Source: Allosphingosinicella vermicomposti
GTDB lineage: Bacteria > Pseudomonadota > Alphaproteobacteria > Sphingomonadales > Sphingomonadaceae
Assembly (NCBI RefSeq): GCF_003012815.1
Contig: NZ_PXYJ01000003.1
Span: 248,001-312,000, forward strand
Direction: 5' to 3'
Length of the DNA stretch: 64,000 nt
Shown here: in pieces, positions 35,760 through 46,080 of the stretch
Numbering within the stretch: the stretch's first letter is position 1
Layout of the letters: each line of letters opens with the position of its first letter
Notes under the pieces: generated by a model
Databases searched by the model: none
The model's input: the letters and a program-made list of their open reading frames with translations, nothing else
Told to the model about the DNA's origin: nothing
Position numbers and translations under genes: made by a program

Positions 35760-38636
35760 TCAGAAGCGGCCGCGCACCGTGACGCCGTAGGTCCGCGGTT
35801 CGGCGAGATAGCTCGAGAAGAGCTGGTTCGCAGCCGCGAAGGACGGGGCACCGAAGGCCGCGACATGCGCCCGGCTGTTTGCGCCCTGGAACGGCGAGTT
35901 GAACGCGACCTGCTGGTAATCTTCGCCAAGCAGGTTCTGCGCCCAAAGTTCGACCGCCCAACGCTCGTCCCGGCCGCGAACGCCGATGCGGGCGTTGACC
36001 AGGGCATAGCCATCCTGTTCCTTCTCAGGGAACAGGTCGGAGCCGGTATTATAGTCCGACGTCAGGCGGCTATCGACGTAGACAAGGCCGGTCAGACCCG
36101 AATTGCCGAGCTCCGGCGTCCAGGAGAAGGACGTCGTCACCACATGTTCCGGCGCGTTCGAGACATTGTCGCCCGGCAACAGGAACAGGAACGGATCCAG
36201 CGGATCTTCGCCCGCGCCGGTCAGGTTGTTCCGATATTTGGTCTGGGCGTAGGTGTAGCCGATATTGACGTTGATATCGCGGTGCGGACGAAGCGAGGCT
36301 TCAACCTCGACGCCGCGCGAGCGCACGCCCGGCTTCTTGTCGCCGGTGCAGGCGCCGGTCGCCGCCGAAGCATCGCCATCGCCGCCGCCCAGATCGTCCG
36401 AGCAGGATCCGATATTCTGGACGATGAAGACCGATCCGTTGAAAGTGTTCAGCTGGAAGTTGCTGAACTCCTGCCAGAAGCCAGCGACGTTGAGCGTGAA
36501 GCCACGGCCCGAATATTTGAAGCCAAGCTCATAGGCATCCACCTTCTCTGCGTCGAAGCGCAGGTCGGTGACATCGTCATTGTCGCGCAGGCCAAGGGTG
36601 GGGTTCGCGCCCACCGGACGGGTGCCGAGCGCGGAGCGGTCGAGATTGTAGCCGCCCGCCTTGTAACCCTTCGAATAGCTCGCATAGGTCATCAGATTGT
36701 CGGTCGGCTTGAACGAGATGATGCCGGTGCCGGTCAATTCGCCATCGTCAAATTCGTCGGCGAGATCGAGGCCATTGAGGGATGGCGATGAATTGCCCTG
36801 ACAAGTCAAGGTTATGATGCCCCCCACAACCTGCTGGAGCTGCGCGCGAGCGGCAGCGGCCAAGAGCGGATCGGTGGAAATATCTTGCAGGACCGGCAAG
36901 AGCGCCGCTTGCTGCGCCGGGCAGGCGGCATTGTCGTTGTTGAAGTCCGCAGAGAACTTCTTGTTCTCGTTGGTGTAGCGCAGGCCGAGCGTCAGGCTGA
37001 GCTGATCGGTGATGTTGAAGATGTTGTGCGTGAAGAAGGCGTAGTTCGTGCTGTCCTGATAATAATTGGCACGAATGTCGCCCGCATCGCTGATGTCGCT
37101 CAGGCGATCGAGACCGGCAAGGATCGTACCCGCGCGGGCCAGGCCGGTTGCGCCACCGCCGGCAAGGCCGACCAGCTGGCCGGTCAGCGCTTGGCGGAAG
37201 TTGACCGGAAGGCCGGGCACCGGCGCCGTGCTGACGCAGCCCGGATCGTTGATGCCGATGAGAAGCGGATTGTTGAGCCCCGCGACCACGCGGCACGATG
37301 CGAACGTGCCATAATCCGTGCCGAAGCGGGTATTGTCCGCGACGTGCAAATCTTCCTTGGCGTAATAAGCGCCGACCAGCCAGTCGAGGCGGTCTTCGAA
37401 CGCGGAGCCCTGAAGACGAAGCTCTTGGCTGAACGTCTCGAACTTCCGGAAGTTGTTTCCATCATCGGGTCTGTAGGCGATGTCGGCGCGGCCATAATCG
37501 ACGTCGGCTGCGCCCCCGGCCTTATAGCCGCGATAGGCGGTGATAGAGGTCAGGGTGCCGAAACCCGCATCCCAATCGATCTGGCCGGAAATGCCGTAAT
37601 CTTCCGTTTCGTTGCGATAGGTCCGGCCCGGGCTGATCGATACGTTGCGGCGATAGGGATTCTGATCGTAGGCGTTCGGGCCGTTGGGGAAGGTTTCGCC
37701 CAGCGCCTGAAGAATGTTCACGATCGGATTGGCGGCCGAATAGGCATAGTCGCCCGGAGCGCCCGGCGTCGGATCGAACGTCTGGCGCGTCTCGATATAG
37801 ACGGCGCCGCAGCAGCTTTCGTCGCGCTTCGAATAATCGCCGATCAGGCGGACTTCGAGGTCATTCCCGGGTTCATAAAGCAGCTGGCCGCGCACGAAAT
37901 AGCGGTCGCGATCATTGACGCGGCTTTCGGTGCCCTCGGCGGGATCTTCCACGCGATAATAGCCGTCACGCGTCACATAGACGCCGTCGAGCCTGTAGCC
38001 GAGGCCGCTGTCGCCGATCGGGCCGGTGATACCGCCGCCAAGGCGCAGCAGGTCATAATTGCCGAGCGTCGCCTCGCCATAGCCTTCCATCTGGTTGAGG
38101 TTCGGCTTTTTTGAGACGATGTTGAGGATGCCGGCCGATGCGTTGCGGCCGAAGAGGGTGCCCTGCGGACCGCGCAACACTTCGACGCGGTCGATTTCGC
38201 CGAGTTCGTTGAGGCCGATGCCGGTGCGCGAGCGATAGACGCCGTCGATGAACACCGCGACCGAGCTTTCAAGGCCGGGATTGTCGCCGACCGTGCCGAT
38301 GCCGCGGATACGCGCGGAGCCATTCGACTCCGAACCGGTCGAAGAAACGAGGAGCGAGGGCGCGAGCTGATTGAGCGCGCGAATGTCGGTGGCACCCGAA
38401 TTTTGGAGCGCTGCGGCATCGACGACGTTCACCGCGAGCGGCACATCCTGCAGAATCTGCTCGCGCCCTTGCGCGGTGACGATGATGTCGGCGTTCATGT
38501 CGAGATCCTGATCCTGCTGAACCGCCGCTGCTTCGGTAGCGGTGTTGTCCGCAGTCTCGCTCGTATTATCCTGCGCGAAGGCCGGCGTGGAAATCGCAAG
38601 CGCGCCAGCCGACAGCAACCAGATGGATTTCGTCAT
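35760..38636 (-). CDS. TonB-dependent outer-membrane receptor
   Basis: A 958-residue ligand-gated outer-membrane barrel. Signal peptide MTKSIWLLSAGALAISTPAFAQ, a TonB-box-like DIIVTAQGRE, and a plug domain (DVPLAVNVVDAAALQNSGATDIRALNQLAPSLLV ... VEVLRGPQGTLFGRNASAGILNIVSKKP). The barrel ends in the aromatic C-terminus TYGVTVRGRF. Length and sequence fit the iron-complex/vitamin or carbohydrate receptors common in sphingomonads; the ligand is unknown. GAGAGGGGA precedes the ATG at 38636. A terminator follows at 35703-35733. Confidence 0.95.
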   Translation of the reverse strand: MTKSIWLLSAGALAISTPAFAQDNTSETADNTATEAAAVQQDQDLDMNADIIVTAQGREQILQDVPLAVNVVDAAALQNSGATDIRALNQLAPSLLVSSTGSESNGSARIRGIGTVGDNPGLESSVAVFIDGVYRSRTGIGLNELGEIDRVEVLRGPQGTLFGRNASAGILNIVSKKPNLNQMEGYGEATLGNYDLLRLGGGITGPIGDSGLGYRLDGVYVTRDGYYRVEDPAEGTESRVNDRDRYFVRGQLLYEPGNDLEVRLIGDYSKRDESCCGAVYIETRQTFDPTPGAPGDYAYSAANPIVNILQALGETFPNGPNAYDQNPYRRNVSISPGRTYRNETEDYGISGQIDWDAGFGTLTSITAYRGYKAGGAADVDYGRADIAYRPDDGNNFRKFETFSQELRLQGSAFEDRLDWLVGAYYAKEDLHVADNTRFGTDYGTFASCRVVAGLNNPLLIGINDPGCVSTAPVPGLPVNFRQALTGQLVGLAGGGATGLARAGTILAGLDRLSDISDAGDIRANYYQDSTNYAFFTHNIFNITDQLSLTLGLRYTNENKKFSADFNNDNAACPAQQAALLPVLQDISTDPLLAAAARAQLQQVVGGIITLTCQGNSSPSLNGLDLADEFDDGELTGTGIISFKPTDNLMTYASYSKGYKAGGYNLDRSALGTRPVGANPTLGLRDNDDVTDLRFDAEKVDAYELGFKYSGRGFTLNVAGFWQEFSNFQLNTFNGSVFIVQNIGSCSDDLGGGDGDASAATGACTGDKKPGVRSRGVEVEASLRPHRDINVNIGYTYAQTKYRNNLTGAGEDPLDPFLFLLPGDNVSNAPEHVVTTSFSWTPELGNSGLTGLVYVDSRLTSDYNTGSDLFPEKEQDGYALVNARIGVRGRDERWAVELWAQNLLGEDYQQVAFNSPFQGANSRAHVAAFGAPSFAAANQLFSSYLAEPRTYGVTVRGRF

Positions 38637-38863
38637 TCCCCTCTCCAATTCTTATTGGTTCAACCTTATGGGCCGAGCGTATCGGAAAGGTTGGGGGGCA
38701 GCTAGCGGGAAAATGGCGGATTCCCGCGCGTATCGGCAACGTCATTGCAAAATCGCAACAAGCCGGTTTCAAATAAAAACTGTGCAGATAAACGCCGCGT
38801 CGCTTGACCCTACGGCAAGCTCAATTCTCCACTGTTGCGACGCAGCAAATAATTTCGCGAGTG

Positions 38864-38899
38864 CAGCATATCCGCAGCGATATTACTGCGGATATGCTG
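38864..38899. other. Perfect 14-bp hairpin between the receptor gene and infC
   Basis: CAGCATATCCGCAG, loop CGATATTA, CTGCGGATATGCTG. It lies 15 bp downstream of the infC stop (minus strand) without a T-run, so it may be an imperfect terminator, an mRNA 3'-end stabiliser or an operator-like site. Confidence 0.6.
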
Positions 38900-38914
38900 T
38901 TTCGAACTGAGCTA

Positions 38915-39430
38915 TTATTTGGGCGCAAGCACCATCAGCATCTGGCGGCCTTCCATGCGCGGATGCTGTTCGACCTTCGCGGTTTCCACGGTGTCGGCCT
39001 GAACGCGTTGGAGAAGCTGCATGCCGAGCTGCCCGTGGGCGAGTTCGCGGCCGCGGAAGCGCAGGGTGACCTTCACCTTGTCGCCTTCGCCGATGAATTT
39101 GTGGATCGCCTTCATCTTCACGTCATAATCGTGATCGTCGATGTTCGGACGCATTTTGATCTCCTTGATCTCCTGCGTCCTCTGCGATTTACGCGCGAGG
39201 TTCGCCTTCTTCTGCGCCTCGTACTTATATTTGCCTACGTCCAGGAACTTGGCCACGGGCGGATCGGCGTTCGGCGACACTTCGACAAGGTCGAGACCGA
39301 CCTCGGCTGCCTGCTCGATCGCTTCGCGGGTGAACATCACCCCCAGATTTTCGCCTTCTTCATCGATCACCCGCACCTTGGGCGACTGAATGAATTCGTT
39401 ATAACGAGGGCCGTTCATGGGCGGCGCCAT
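38915..39430 (-). CDS. infC: Translation initiation factor IF-3
   Basis: Checks initiator tRNA and prevents premature subunit joining. The 171-residue protein has [56 protein letters not shown] and, in the C-terminal domain, [26 protein letters not shown] and [20 protein letters not shown]. The start at 39430 gives family length though the ribosome site is poor, which is common for infC, often autoregulated through its start codon. Downstream of thrS with a repeat between them. Confidence 0.96.
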   Translation of the reverse strand: MAPPMNGPRYNEFIQSPKVRVIDEEGENLGVMFTREAIEQAAEVGLDLVEVSPNADPPVAKFLDVGKYKYEAQKKANLARKSQRTQEIKEIKMRPNIDDHDYDVKMKAIHKFIGEGDKVKVTLRFRGRELAHGQLGMQLLQRVQADTVETAKVEQHPRMEGRQMLMVLAPK

Positions 39431-39588
39431 CGGGCGCCGGTTCAGAGGGGGACGTATAGCTCAATCTCCTTCGAGCCTGTTGAAGGCCGCTTATCTAGTG
39501 ATTTGCGCGGCGAAAGGGAAGACGGGACAGGCGGCCCGCTTCCATTTCACGCCGCAATGTTGCCGCACGGTCGCGGGTTTCCCTCGTT

Positions 39589-39673
39589 CGTCATGCTGAA
39601 CTTGTTTCAGCATCCATCCTGCGGGCAGGCAGACTGTCTCCGGCATGGACCCTGAAACAAGTTCAGGGTGACG
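39589..39673. repeat. Palindromic repeat, CTGAACTTGTTTCAG family
   Basis: CGTCATGCTGAACTTGTTTCAGCATCCAT on the left, ATGGACCCTGAAACAAGTTCAGGGTGACG on the right. It lies 8 bp past the thrS stop, between thrS and infC. Confidence 0.9.
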
Positions 39674-39681
39674 AAATGGGC

Positions 39682-41673
39682 TTAGCGCAGATCCGGCGGT
39701 GTTGCTTCGTCCTTGAGCATGGCGATGAGGTCTTCCACCTTTACCACTTGCTGCCCTTCCTGGCCAAGGCGGCGGACGGCTACGGTGCCTTCTTCTGCCT
39801 CGCGCTTGCCGACGACGAGCAGGGCCGGAACCTTGGCGAGGCTATGTTCGCGGACCTTGTAGTTGATCTTCTCGTTGCGCGTGTCGGTTTCAACGCGCAG
39901 GCCTGCGGCGGCGAGCGTGGCGCGCACCTCTTCGGCATAGCCGTCCGCATCCGACACGATCGTCGCGACCACCGCTTGTACTGGCGCGAGCCACAGTGGG
40001 AAGCGGCCGGCATGATGCTCGATCAAAATGCCAATGAAGCGCTCGAACGTGCCCAGGATCGCGCGGTGAAGCATGATCGGGCGGTGGCGCTGGCCATCCT
40101 CGCCGACATAGCTTGCGTCGAGGCGTTCGGGCAGCACCGTGTCGGTCTGCAGCGTGCCGCACTGCCAGGTCCGGCCGATCGCATCGGTCAGGTGGAATTC
40201 GAGCTTCGGTGCATAGAAAGCACCTTCGCCCTCTAGTTCCTCCCAGCCGAATTCGGGAGTTGCACGGCCCGTCGCGGCGACGGCATCGCGCAAGGATTGC
40301 TCGGCCCAATCCCACATTTCGTCGGAGCCGAAGCGCTTTTCCGGGCGCAGCGCCAGCTTGATCGCGTAATTTTCGAAACCGAGATCCTTGTAGATCCCGT
40401 CAAGCAGATCGCAGAAAATCCGCACTTCCTCGACCAACTGGTCCGCGCGGCAGAAAATGTGCGCGTCGTCCTGCGTGAACTGGCGTACGCGCATGATGCC
40501 GTGCAGCGCGCCATGCGGCTCGTTGCGGTGACAGCAGCCGAATTCCGCAAGGCGCATCGGCAGGTCGCGATAGGAGGTGATGCCCTGGCGGAACACCTGG
40601 ACGTGTGCCGGACAGTTCATCGGCTTCAGCGCCATCCAGGCGGCGTCGCCGCTAATGACCGGTCCTTGCTCTTCCGTATTCGGCACTTCGTCCGGCACCA
40701 CGAACATATTCTCGCGATATTTGCCCCAGTGCCCGGACTGCTCCCACAGCCGCGCGTCCATCAGCTGCGGCGTCTTGATCTCCTGATAGCCGGCCGCGTC
40801 CAGTTTGCGCCGCATATAGGCTTCAAGCTGGCGCCAGATCATCCAGCCTTTCGGATGCCAGAAGACGCTGCCATGCGCTTCCTGCTGGAGGTGGAAGAGG
40901 TCCATCTCCTGCCCGATCTTGCGATGATCGCGCTTGGCCGCTTCCTCAAGCCGCGTCAGATGCTCCTGCAGCTGCTTCTTGTTGAGCCAGCCGGTGCCGT
41001 AGATGCGCGAAAGCATCGCATTCTTCTGGTCGCCCCGCCAATAAGCGCCGGACACGCGGGTGAGCTTGAACGCCTGCGGGTCGAGCTTGCCGGTCGAAGC
41101 CAGATGCGGCCCACGGCACATATCGAGCCAGTCGCCCGCGCGGTAGACGGTCAGTTCCTCGCCCTCGGGAAGCTCGGCCGCCCACTCCCCCTTGAACGTC
41201 TCGCCCTGCGCTTTGAAATAGGCAATGAGATCGTCGCGCGTCCAAACCTCGCGTACCAATGGCGCGTCCTTGGCGATGACGCGGCGCATCTCCTCCTCGA
41301 TCGCGGGGAGATCCTCTTCGGTGAACGGCCGGTCCTTCGGCGCGAAATCGTAATAGAAGCCGTCGTCCGTCGCCGGACCGAAAGTGATCTGCGTGCCGGG
41401 GAAGAGGTTCTGCACCGCTTCGGCCAGCACGTGGGCGTAATCGTGCCGCGCTAAATCCAGCGCGTCCGCCTCGTCCCGGCTCGTGACGAGCGCAAGCTGC
41501 GCGTCGCCTTCGAACGGCCGGCCGATGTCGCGAAGCTCGCCATTCACCCGTGCCGCGATCGCCGCCTTGGCGAGCCCCGGCCCGATCGCCGCCGCCACGT
41601 CGCCCGGAGTGGTGCCGGGCGCCACTTCGCGCACGGAACCGTCGGGAAGGGCGATCTTGAACATTTCGGACAT
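39682..41673 (-). CDS. thrS: Threonyl-tRNA synthetase
   Basis: Class II synthetase with editing, 663 residues. A TGS domain ([31 protein letters not shown]) leads, then the editing domain with [16 protein letters not shown], the catalytic core with [43 protein letters not shown] (motif 2) and [34 protein letters not shown] (motif 3), and the anticodon-binding domain. I chose the ATG at 41673; MFKIALPDG at 41664 is an alternative. Upstream of infC on the same strand. Confidence 0.96.
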   Translation of the reverse strand: MSEMFKIALPDGSVREVAPGTTPGDVAAAIGPGLAKAAIAARVNGELRDIGRPFEGDAQLALVTSRDEADALDLARHDYAHVLAEAVQNLFPGTQITFGPATDDGFYYDFAPKDRPFTEEDLPAIEEEMRRVIAKDAPLVREVWTRDDLIAYFKAQGETFKGEWAAELPEGEELTVYRAGDWLDMCRGPHLASTGKLDPQAFKLTRVSGAYWRGDQKNAMLSRIYGTGWLNKKQLQEHLTRLEEAAKRDHRKIGQEMDLFHLQQEAHGSVFWHPKGWMIWRQLEAYMRRKLDAAGYQEIKTPQLMDARLWEQSGHWGKYRENMFVVPDEVPNTEEQGPVISGDAAWMALKPMNCPAHVQVFRQGITSYRDLPMRLAEFGCCHRNEPHGALHGIMRVRQFTQDDAHIFCRADQLVEEVRIFCDLLDGIYKDLGFENYAIKLALRPEKRFGSDEMWDWAEQSLRDAVAATGRATPEFGWEELEGEGAFYAPKLEFHLTDAIGRTWQCGTLQTDTVLPERLDASYVGEDGQRHRPIMLHRAILGTFERFIGILIEHHAGRFPLWLAPVQAVVATIVSDADGYAEEVRATLAAAGLRVETDTRNEKINYKVREHSLAKVPALLVVGKREAEEGTVAVRRLGQEGQQVVKVEDLIAMLKDEATPPDLR

Positions 41674-41936
41674 GGGAAACCTGCGCTCCGGCAATAAAAT
41701 CAGCGTTCCGCCATATAAGGGGACTTCAACCTGTCAAGCCAAGGCCTCCCCGCTTAACCTTCGCCTTTTCGTCCTTCGATCCGGCACCGAAGTATCCCCA
41801 ATCAGGACGAGCGGAGTTGGGAGTGGCCTTTGGATCAGCCTACCGCGCTTGCGCCGCTGCCTATCCAGCATCCTTTAGCTTGACCTCGCGCCCGCAATGG
41901 CTTTGTTGACCCCAACAACAAGCGAGGGGCTGCCTG

Positions 41937-43253
41937 GTGGCGAAGCGTTTAACTTATTTCATCTTGGCTGGCTTGGTGCTCGGCATCATCGTCGGTTGGG
42001 CGATCAACGCCGGGGTCGGCAGCGACACGCCGGAAAGCCAGGCGCTGCTGACGGATATCGCCGGCTATTTCTCCATCGTCACGACGCTGTTCCTGCGCCT
42101 CATCAAAATGATCATCGCGCCTTTGGTCTTCGCGACCCTGGTGTCGGGCATCGCTCATATGGGCGACACGGCGGCTCTCGGGCGCGTCGGCTTCCGCTCG
42201 GTCGCATGGTTCATCTGCGCAAGTCTTGTTTCGCTGACCCTCGGCCTCATCCTCGTCAACCTGCTCCAGCCCGGTGTCGGTCTCAACTTCCCGATCCCCG
42301 ACGCGACCGCGGCGAGCGGCGTTGAAAAGGCCGCCTTCAATTTGAAGGATTTCATCACCCACCTTGTCCCGGCTTCGATGATCGCGGCGATGGCGGACAA
42401 TGAAATCCTGCAGATCGTCGTCTTCTCGATCTTCGTCGGCGTCGCGCTGACCGCTGTCGGCGAAAAGGCCGCGCCGCTCGTCAAGGCGGTCGAGGCGCTC
42501 GTCCACGTCATGCTGCAGATCACCGATTATGTGATGCGCGTGGCGCCGATCGCGGTGTTTGCCGCCGTCGCGGGCACGATCGCCGAGCGCGGTCCGGCGA
42601 TCCTTGGCACCTTCGGCTATTTCATGGGCAGCTTCTATGTTGGCCTCGTGCTCCTCTGGGTGTTGCTCATTGCCGTCTGCTTCCTGATCGTCGGCCCGCG
42701 CACGAAACTGCTCGTCCGCTATATTCGCGATCCGCTGATCCTCGCTTTCTCGACGGCCTCCTCGGAGGCAGCCTATCCGCGCACGCTCGAAGCTTTGGAC
42801 AAGTTCGGCGTGCCGCCGCGCATCGCGAGCTTCGTGCTGCCACTCGGCTATTCGTTCAACCTCGATGGCTCGATGATGTACATGACCTTCGCGACGATCT
42901 TCATCGCGCAGGCTTATGGCATCGATCTGACTTTGGGACAGGAGATCACCATGCTCCTCGTCCTCATGGTGACGTCGAAGGGGATTGCGGGCGTGCCACG
43001 CGCCAGCCTCGTCATCATCGCGGCGACGCTGGCTTTTTTCGACATTCCGGAAGCAGGCCTGCTCCTCATCATCGCGGTTGACCATTTCCTCGACATGGGC
43101 CGCTCGGCGACCAACGTCGTCGGCAACGCGGTGGCGAGCGCGGTCGTGGCGAAGTGGGAAGGCCATCTCGACCCAATCGAACCGTCCGAGATCGTGCCGC
43201 CCAAGGCGCCCTCGCACATGCCGCCGCCGGCCGGGGATGAAAGTTTTCGCTGA
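41937..43253 (+). CDS. Dicarboxylate/amino acid:cation symporter (SDF family)
   Basis: A 438-residue secondary transporter of the DctA/GltP family with eight membrane segments and two hairpins. The family features are ILAFSTASSEAAYPRTLEALDKFGVP (serine-rich hairpin) and PLGYSFNLDGSMMYMTFATIFIAQ (substrate-binding motif), then GIAGVPRASLVIIAATL and VDHFLDMGRSATNVVGN. Substrate may be C4-dicarboxylate or glutamate. It begins with GTG; GAGGGG lies upstream. The hydrolase that follows overlaps its stop. Confidence 0.94.
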   Translation: MAKRLTYFILAGLVLGIIVGWAINAGVGSDTPESQALLTDIAGYFSIVTTLFLRLIKMIIAPLVFATLVSGIAHMGDTAALGRVGFRSVAWFICASLVSLTLGLILVNLLQPGVGLNFPIPDATAASGVEKAAFNLKDFITHLVPASMIAAMADNEILQIVVFSIFVGVALTAVGEKAAPLVKAVEALVHVMLQITDYVMRVAPIAVFAAVAGTIAERGPAILGTFGYFMGSFYVGLVLLWVLLIAVCFLIVGPRTKLLVRYIRDPLILAFSTASSEAAYPRTLEALDKFGVPPRIASFVLPLGYSFNLDGSMMYMTFATIFIAQAYGIDLTLGQEITMLLVLMVTSKGIAGVPRASLVIIAATLAFFDIPEAGLLLIIAVDHFLDMGRSATNVVGNAVASAVVAKWEGHLDPIEPSEIVPPKAPSHMPPPAGDESFR

Positions 43254-43990
43254 TGCCGGAATTGAAGTTCCTCGACCGCGACGGTCGGCGCCTCGCTTAC
43301 CGGTTCCGCGAAGGAGACGGCCCCGCCATCATCTTCCTGCCCGGCTACATGTCGGACATGGATGGGACGAAGGCCCTCGCGCTCGATGCCTGGGCGGAGG
43401 CGCAGGGCCGCGCGATGCTGCGCTTCGACTATGGCGGCTGCGGGCAGAGCGAAGGCGCGTTCGAGGATCAGGCGCTGTCGGACTGGTGGGATGACACCCT
43501 GCATGTAATCGACACGGTCGTGCGCGGCCCATGTGTCATAGTGGGATCGTCGATGGGCGGCTGGCTGATGCTGCTCACCGCGCTCGCTCGCTCGACCCAA
43601 GTGAAGGGCCTCGTCGGCATCGCGGCCGCCCCCGATTTTACGAGCTGGGGTTTTAGCGATTCTGAAAAGGCGACGATCCGCGGCATGGGGCGCCTGGAAG
43701 AAGCCTCGCCTCATGGCGACCAGCCCTACGTCACCACCCGCACCTTCTGGGAGAGCGGTGAAAAGTTGAAGCTGCTCGAAGGGCCGATCGACATTCGATG
43801 CCCGGTGCGGCTGCTCCACGGCCTCAATGACGATGATGTGCCTTTCGCCATATCTCTCAACATCATGGACCGCGTGCGTTCATCGGACGTGCAGGCGACA
43901 TTGATCAAGGACGGCGATCATCGCCTGTCGCGGGATTCGGATATCGCGCTGTTGATCCGGACGGTTGGCGGGCTGCTGGAGGCCCTGTGA
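43253..43990 (+). CDS. Alpha/beta hydrolase (ABHD10-like)
   Basis: A 245-residue serine hydrolase. Nucleophile elbow VGSSMGGWLMLL (Ser in GSSMG), oxyanion-side FLPGYMSDMDGTKA, FDYGGCGQSEG, an acid residue in LLHGLNDDDVPF and the catalytic His in KDGDHRLS. The closest recognisable group is ABHD10-type mitochondrial depalmitoylases and acyl-glucuronide esterases, but the substrate here is unknown. It overlaps the symporter by 1 bp and the TPR gene by 4 bp, so the three are co-transcribed. Confidence 0.88.
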   Translation: MPELKFLDRDGRRLAYRFREGDGPAIIFLPGYMSDMDGTKALALDAWAEAQGRAMLRFDYGGCGQSEGAFEDQALSDWWDDTLHVIDTVVRGPCVIVGSSMGGWLMLLTALARSTQVKGLVGIAAAPDFTSWGFSDSEKATIRGMGRLEEASPHGDQPYVTTRTFWESGEKLKLLEGPIDIRCPVRLLHGLNDDDVPFAISLNIMDRVRSSDVQATLIKDGDHRLSRDSDIALLIRTVGGLLEAL

Positions 43991-44736
43991 TCCTTTCCCT
44001 GCTTTTGGCTGCCGCCCAGTCCGCTGCCGCGCCCGCCCTCGTCGCCCCGCCGGAGGATCCGGCCTACAAAAATTGCATCGCGAAGGTGCAGACCGCGCCC
44101 GAACAGGCGGTGGAGCATGCAAGCGACTGGCGCGTCCAGGGCGGCGGCCTCGCCGCCCGCCAATGCCTCGGCCTTGCTTATGTCGCGCTCGAACGCTGGC
44201 AGGACGCCGCGCTCGCTTACGAGCAGGGTGCGCGCGATGCGGCGGCGATGAAGAATCCGGCAGCGGCTGATTTCTGGGCGCAGTCCGGCAATGCCTGGCT
44301 CGCCATGAACGATGCCGCCCGCGCCAAGACCGCCTTCGACGCGGCGCTGACAGTGGAAGGCACCGTGCCCGCGCTTCGCGGCGAAATCCATCTCGACCGC
44401 GCGCGTGCCGACGTCGCCCGCGGCGATCTCGTCGCGGCGCGCGTTGACGTCGATCAGGCGCTCACCCTCGTCGCGGAAGACCCCTTCGCCTGGTACCTCT
44501 CCGCAGCCCTCGCCGACCGGCAGAATGACGCGGTCCGCGCCGCCAGCGACATCGCCAAGGCCGTGGAACTCGCCCCCGACGATGCCGACGTCCTCCTCCA
44601 GGCCGGAACGATCGCCGGCAAGGCGGGCAAGGAAGATGAAGCCCGCGCTTATTACGAACGCGCCGCCAAGGCCGATCCGAACGGCCCGGCCGGACGCGCG
44701 GCGGCAGCGGCTCTGGGCGGTCCCGGAGAGGAGTGA
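43987..44736 (+). CDS. Exported TPR repeat protein
   Basis: A 249-residue protein starting at a GTG codon. The signal peptide-like MILSLLLAAAQSAAA is followed by tandem 34-residue helical repeats, for example ARQCLGLAYVALERWQDAALAYEQGARDA, DFWAQSGNAWLAMNDAARAKTAFDAAL and DVLLQAGTIAGKAGKEDEARAYYERAAKADPNGP. These form a protein-binding solenoid, probably in the periplasm. No partner can be named. Overlaps the hydrolase gene by 4 bp. Confidence 0.85.
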   Translation: MILSLLLAAAQSAAAPALVAPPEDPAYKNCIAKVQTAPEQAVEHASDWRVQGGGLAARQCLGLAYVALERWQDAALAYEQGARDAAAMKNPAAADFWAQSGNAWLAMNDAARAKTAFDAALTVEGTVPALRGEIHLDRARADVARGDLVAARVDVDQALTLVAEDPFAWYLSAALADRQNDAVRAASDIAKAVELAPDDADVLLQAGTIAGKAGKEDEARAYYERAAKADPNGPAGRAAAAALGGPGEE

Positions 44737-44737
44737 A

Positions 44738-44863
44738 CCGTTCGCCCTGAGTAGCCGCTGATCCTGAGCCTGTCGAAGGATCGAAGCGGCGTATCGAAGG
44801 GTTCTGTGCAGGCGCTTCGATACGGGTCTTCGGCTTCGCTCAGCCCCTACTCAGCACGAACGG
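44738..44863. repeat. Palindromic repeat, CCGTTCG...CGAACGG family (long form)
   Basis: CCGTTCGCCCTGAGTAGC on the left and GAGTAGGGGC-type complement ending CGAACGG on the right, with inner arms CGTATCGAAG and CTTCGATACG. 126 bp, starting 1 bp after the TPR stop. Confidence 0.88.
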
Positions 44864-44928
44864 TCCGGCTGGAATAGTTGGGATTCGCCTCCCATATGGC
44901 GGCCACGCCAGCGAAGAAGGGAAAGTCC

Positions 44929-45342
44929 GTGAAATATCTCCACACGATGATCCGCGTGTCCGATCCCAAGGAGACGATCCGCTTTCTCGAACTCGTCGGC
45001 CTCAAGGAAGTCCGCCGGATGGAGAATGAGAAGGCGCGCTATACGCTGATCTTCCTCTCCGCGCCGGGCGATGAAGGGGCGGAGGTCGAGCTCACCCACA
45101 ATTGGGACGAAAAAGGCTATGATGGCGGCCGCAATTTCGGCCACCTCGCCTATCGCGTCGAGAACATCTACGCGGTCTGCCAGCGGCTGATGGACGCGGG
45201 CTATACGATCAACCGCCCGCCACGCGACGGCCACATGGCCTTCGTTCGGACGCCCGACAATATCTCCATCGAACTCCTCCAGGACGGCTATCTGGAACCC
45301 GCCGAACCTTGGGCGTCGATGCCGAACACCGGCACATGGTAG
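44929..45342 (+). CDS. gloA: Lactoylglutathione lyase (glyoxalase I)
   Basis: Detoxifies methylglyoxal as its glutathione hemithioacetal. The 137-residue protein starts [29 protein letters not shown], has LELTHNW-type metal-site strand ([15 protein letters not shown]), [21 protein letters not shown] and a final metal-ligand Glu in [12 protein letters not shown] prefer the GTG at 44929 because AGAAGGGA lies 8 nt before it; an in-frame ATG at 44896 adds 11 residues. It overlaps gloB by 7 bp. Confidence 0.9.
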   Translation: MKYLHTMIRVSDPKETIRFLELVGLKEVRRMENEKARYTLIFLSAPGDEGAEVELTHNWDEKGYDGGRNFGHLAYRVENIYAVCQRLMDAGYTINRPPRDGHMAFVRTPDNISIELLQDGYLEPAEPWASMPNTGTW

Positions 45343-46064
45343 ACATCGCCCGCATCCCCGTCCTCAGCGACAATTATATCTGGCTGATGCACGATGCGGG
45401 ATCGGGCGAGACGGTGGTGGTTGACCCCGCCGTCGCCGATCCGGTGCTGGCGGAAGCGGCGGCGCGCGGCTGGCACATCACCCAGATCTGGAACACGCAC
45501 TGGCACCCGGATCACACCGGCGGTAATGAAGCGATCAAGGCTACGACCGGCTGCACGATCACCGGTCCCGCCGCCGAAGCGCACCGCATCCCGACGCTGG
45601 ATGTGCTGGTGAAGGAGGGCGATCGGGTCGCGATTGGAGGGGTCACGGCTGACGTGCTCGACGTGCCCGCGCACACCGCCGGACACATTGCCTATCACCT
45701 CCCCTCGGAGAAGGCCGCCTTCGTCGGCGACACGCTCTTCGCCATGGGCTGCGGGCGGTTGTTCGAGGGAACAGCGGAGCAGATGCACGCCAATATGCAG
45801 CGCCTCGCCGCTTTGCCCGAAGACACGTCCATCTATTGCGCGCACGAATATACGCTGTCCAACGGGCGGTTCGCGCTCAGCGTGGACCCGGGCAATACCG
45901 CCCTTGTTGAGCGTATGAAGGCTGTAGAAAATGCCCGTGCGCGCGGAGAAGCGACGGTGCCGACGACAATCGCCCTGGAGCGGGCTACCAACCCGTTCAT
46001 GCGGGCTTCTTCGGCGGAAGAGCTTGCGCAGCGGCGTCAGGCCAAGGATAATTACGCCGGATAG
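45336..46064 (+). CDS. gloB: Hydroxyacylglutathione hydrolase (glyoxalase II)
   Basis: Hydrolyses S-lactoylglutathione to lactate and glutathione. The 242-residue metallo-beta-lactamase protein begins [18 protein letters not shown] and has the metal motif [50 protein letters not shown] and the C-terminal CAHEYTLSN with a metal-ligand His. The ATG at 45336 overlaps the gloA stop, forming a methylglyoxal detoxification operon. Confidence 0.95.
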   Translation: MVDIARIPVLSDNYIWLMHDAGSGETVVVDPAVADPVLAEAAARGWHITQIWNTHWHPDHTGGNEAIKATTGCTITGPAAEAHRIPTLDVLVKEGDRVAIGGVTADVLDVPAHTAGHIAYHLPSEKAAFVGDTLFAMGCGRLFEGTAEQMHANMQRLAALPEDTSIYCAHEYTLSNGRFALSVDPGNTALVERMKAVENARARGEATVPTTIALERATNPFMRASSAEELAQRRQAKDNYAG

Positions 46065-46080
46065 ACAAGGGAGAAGAACG

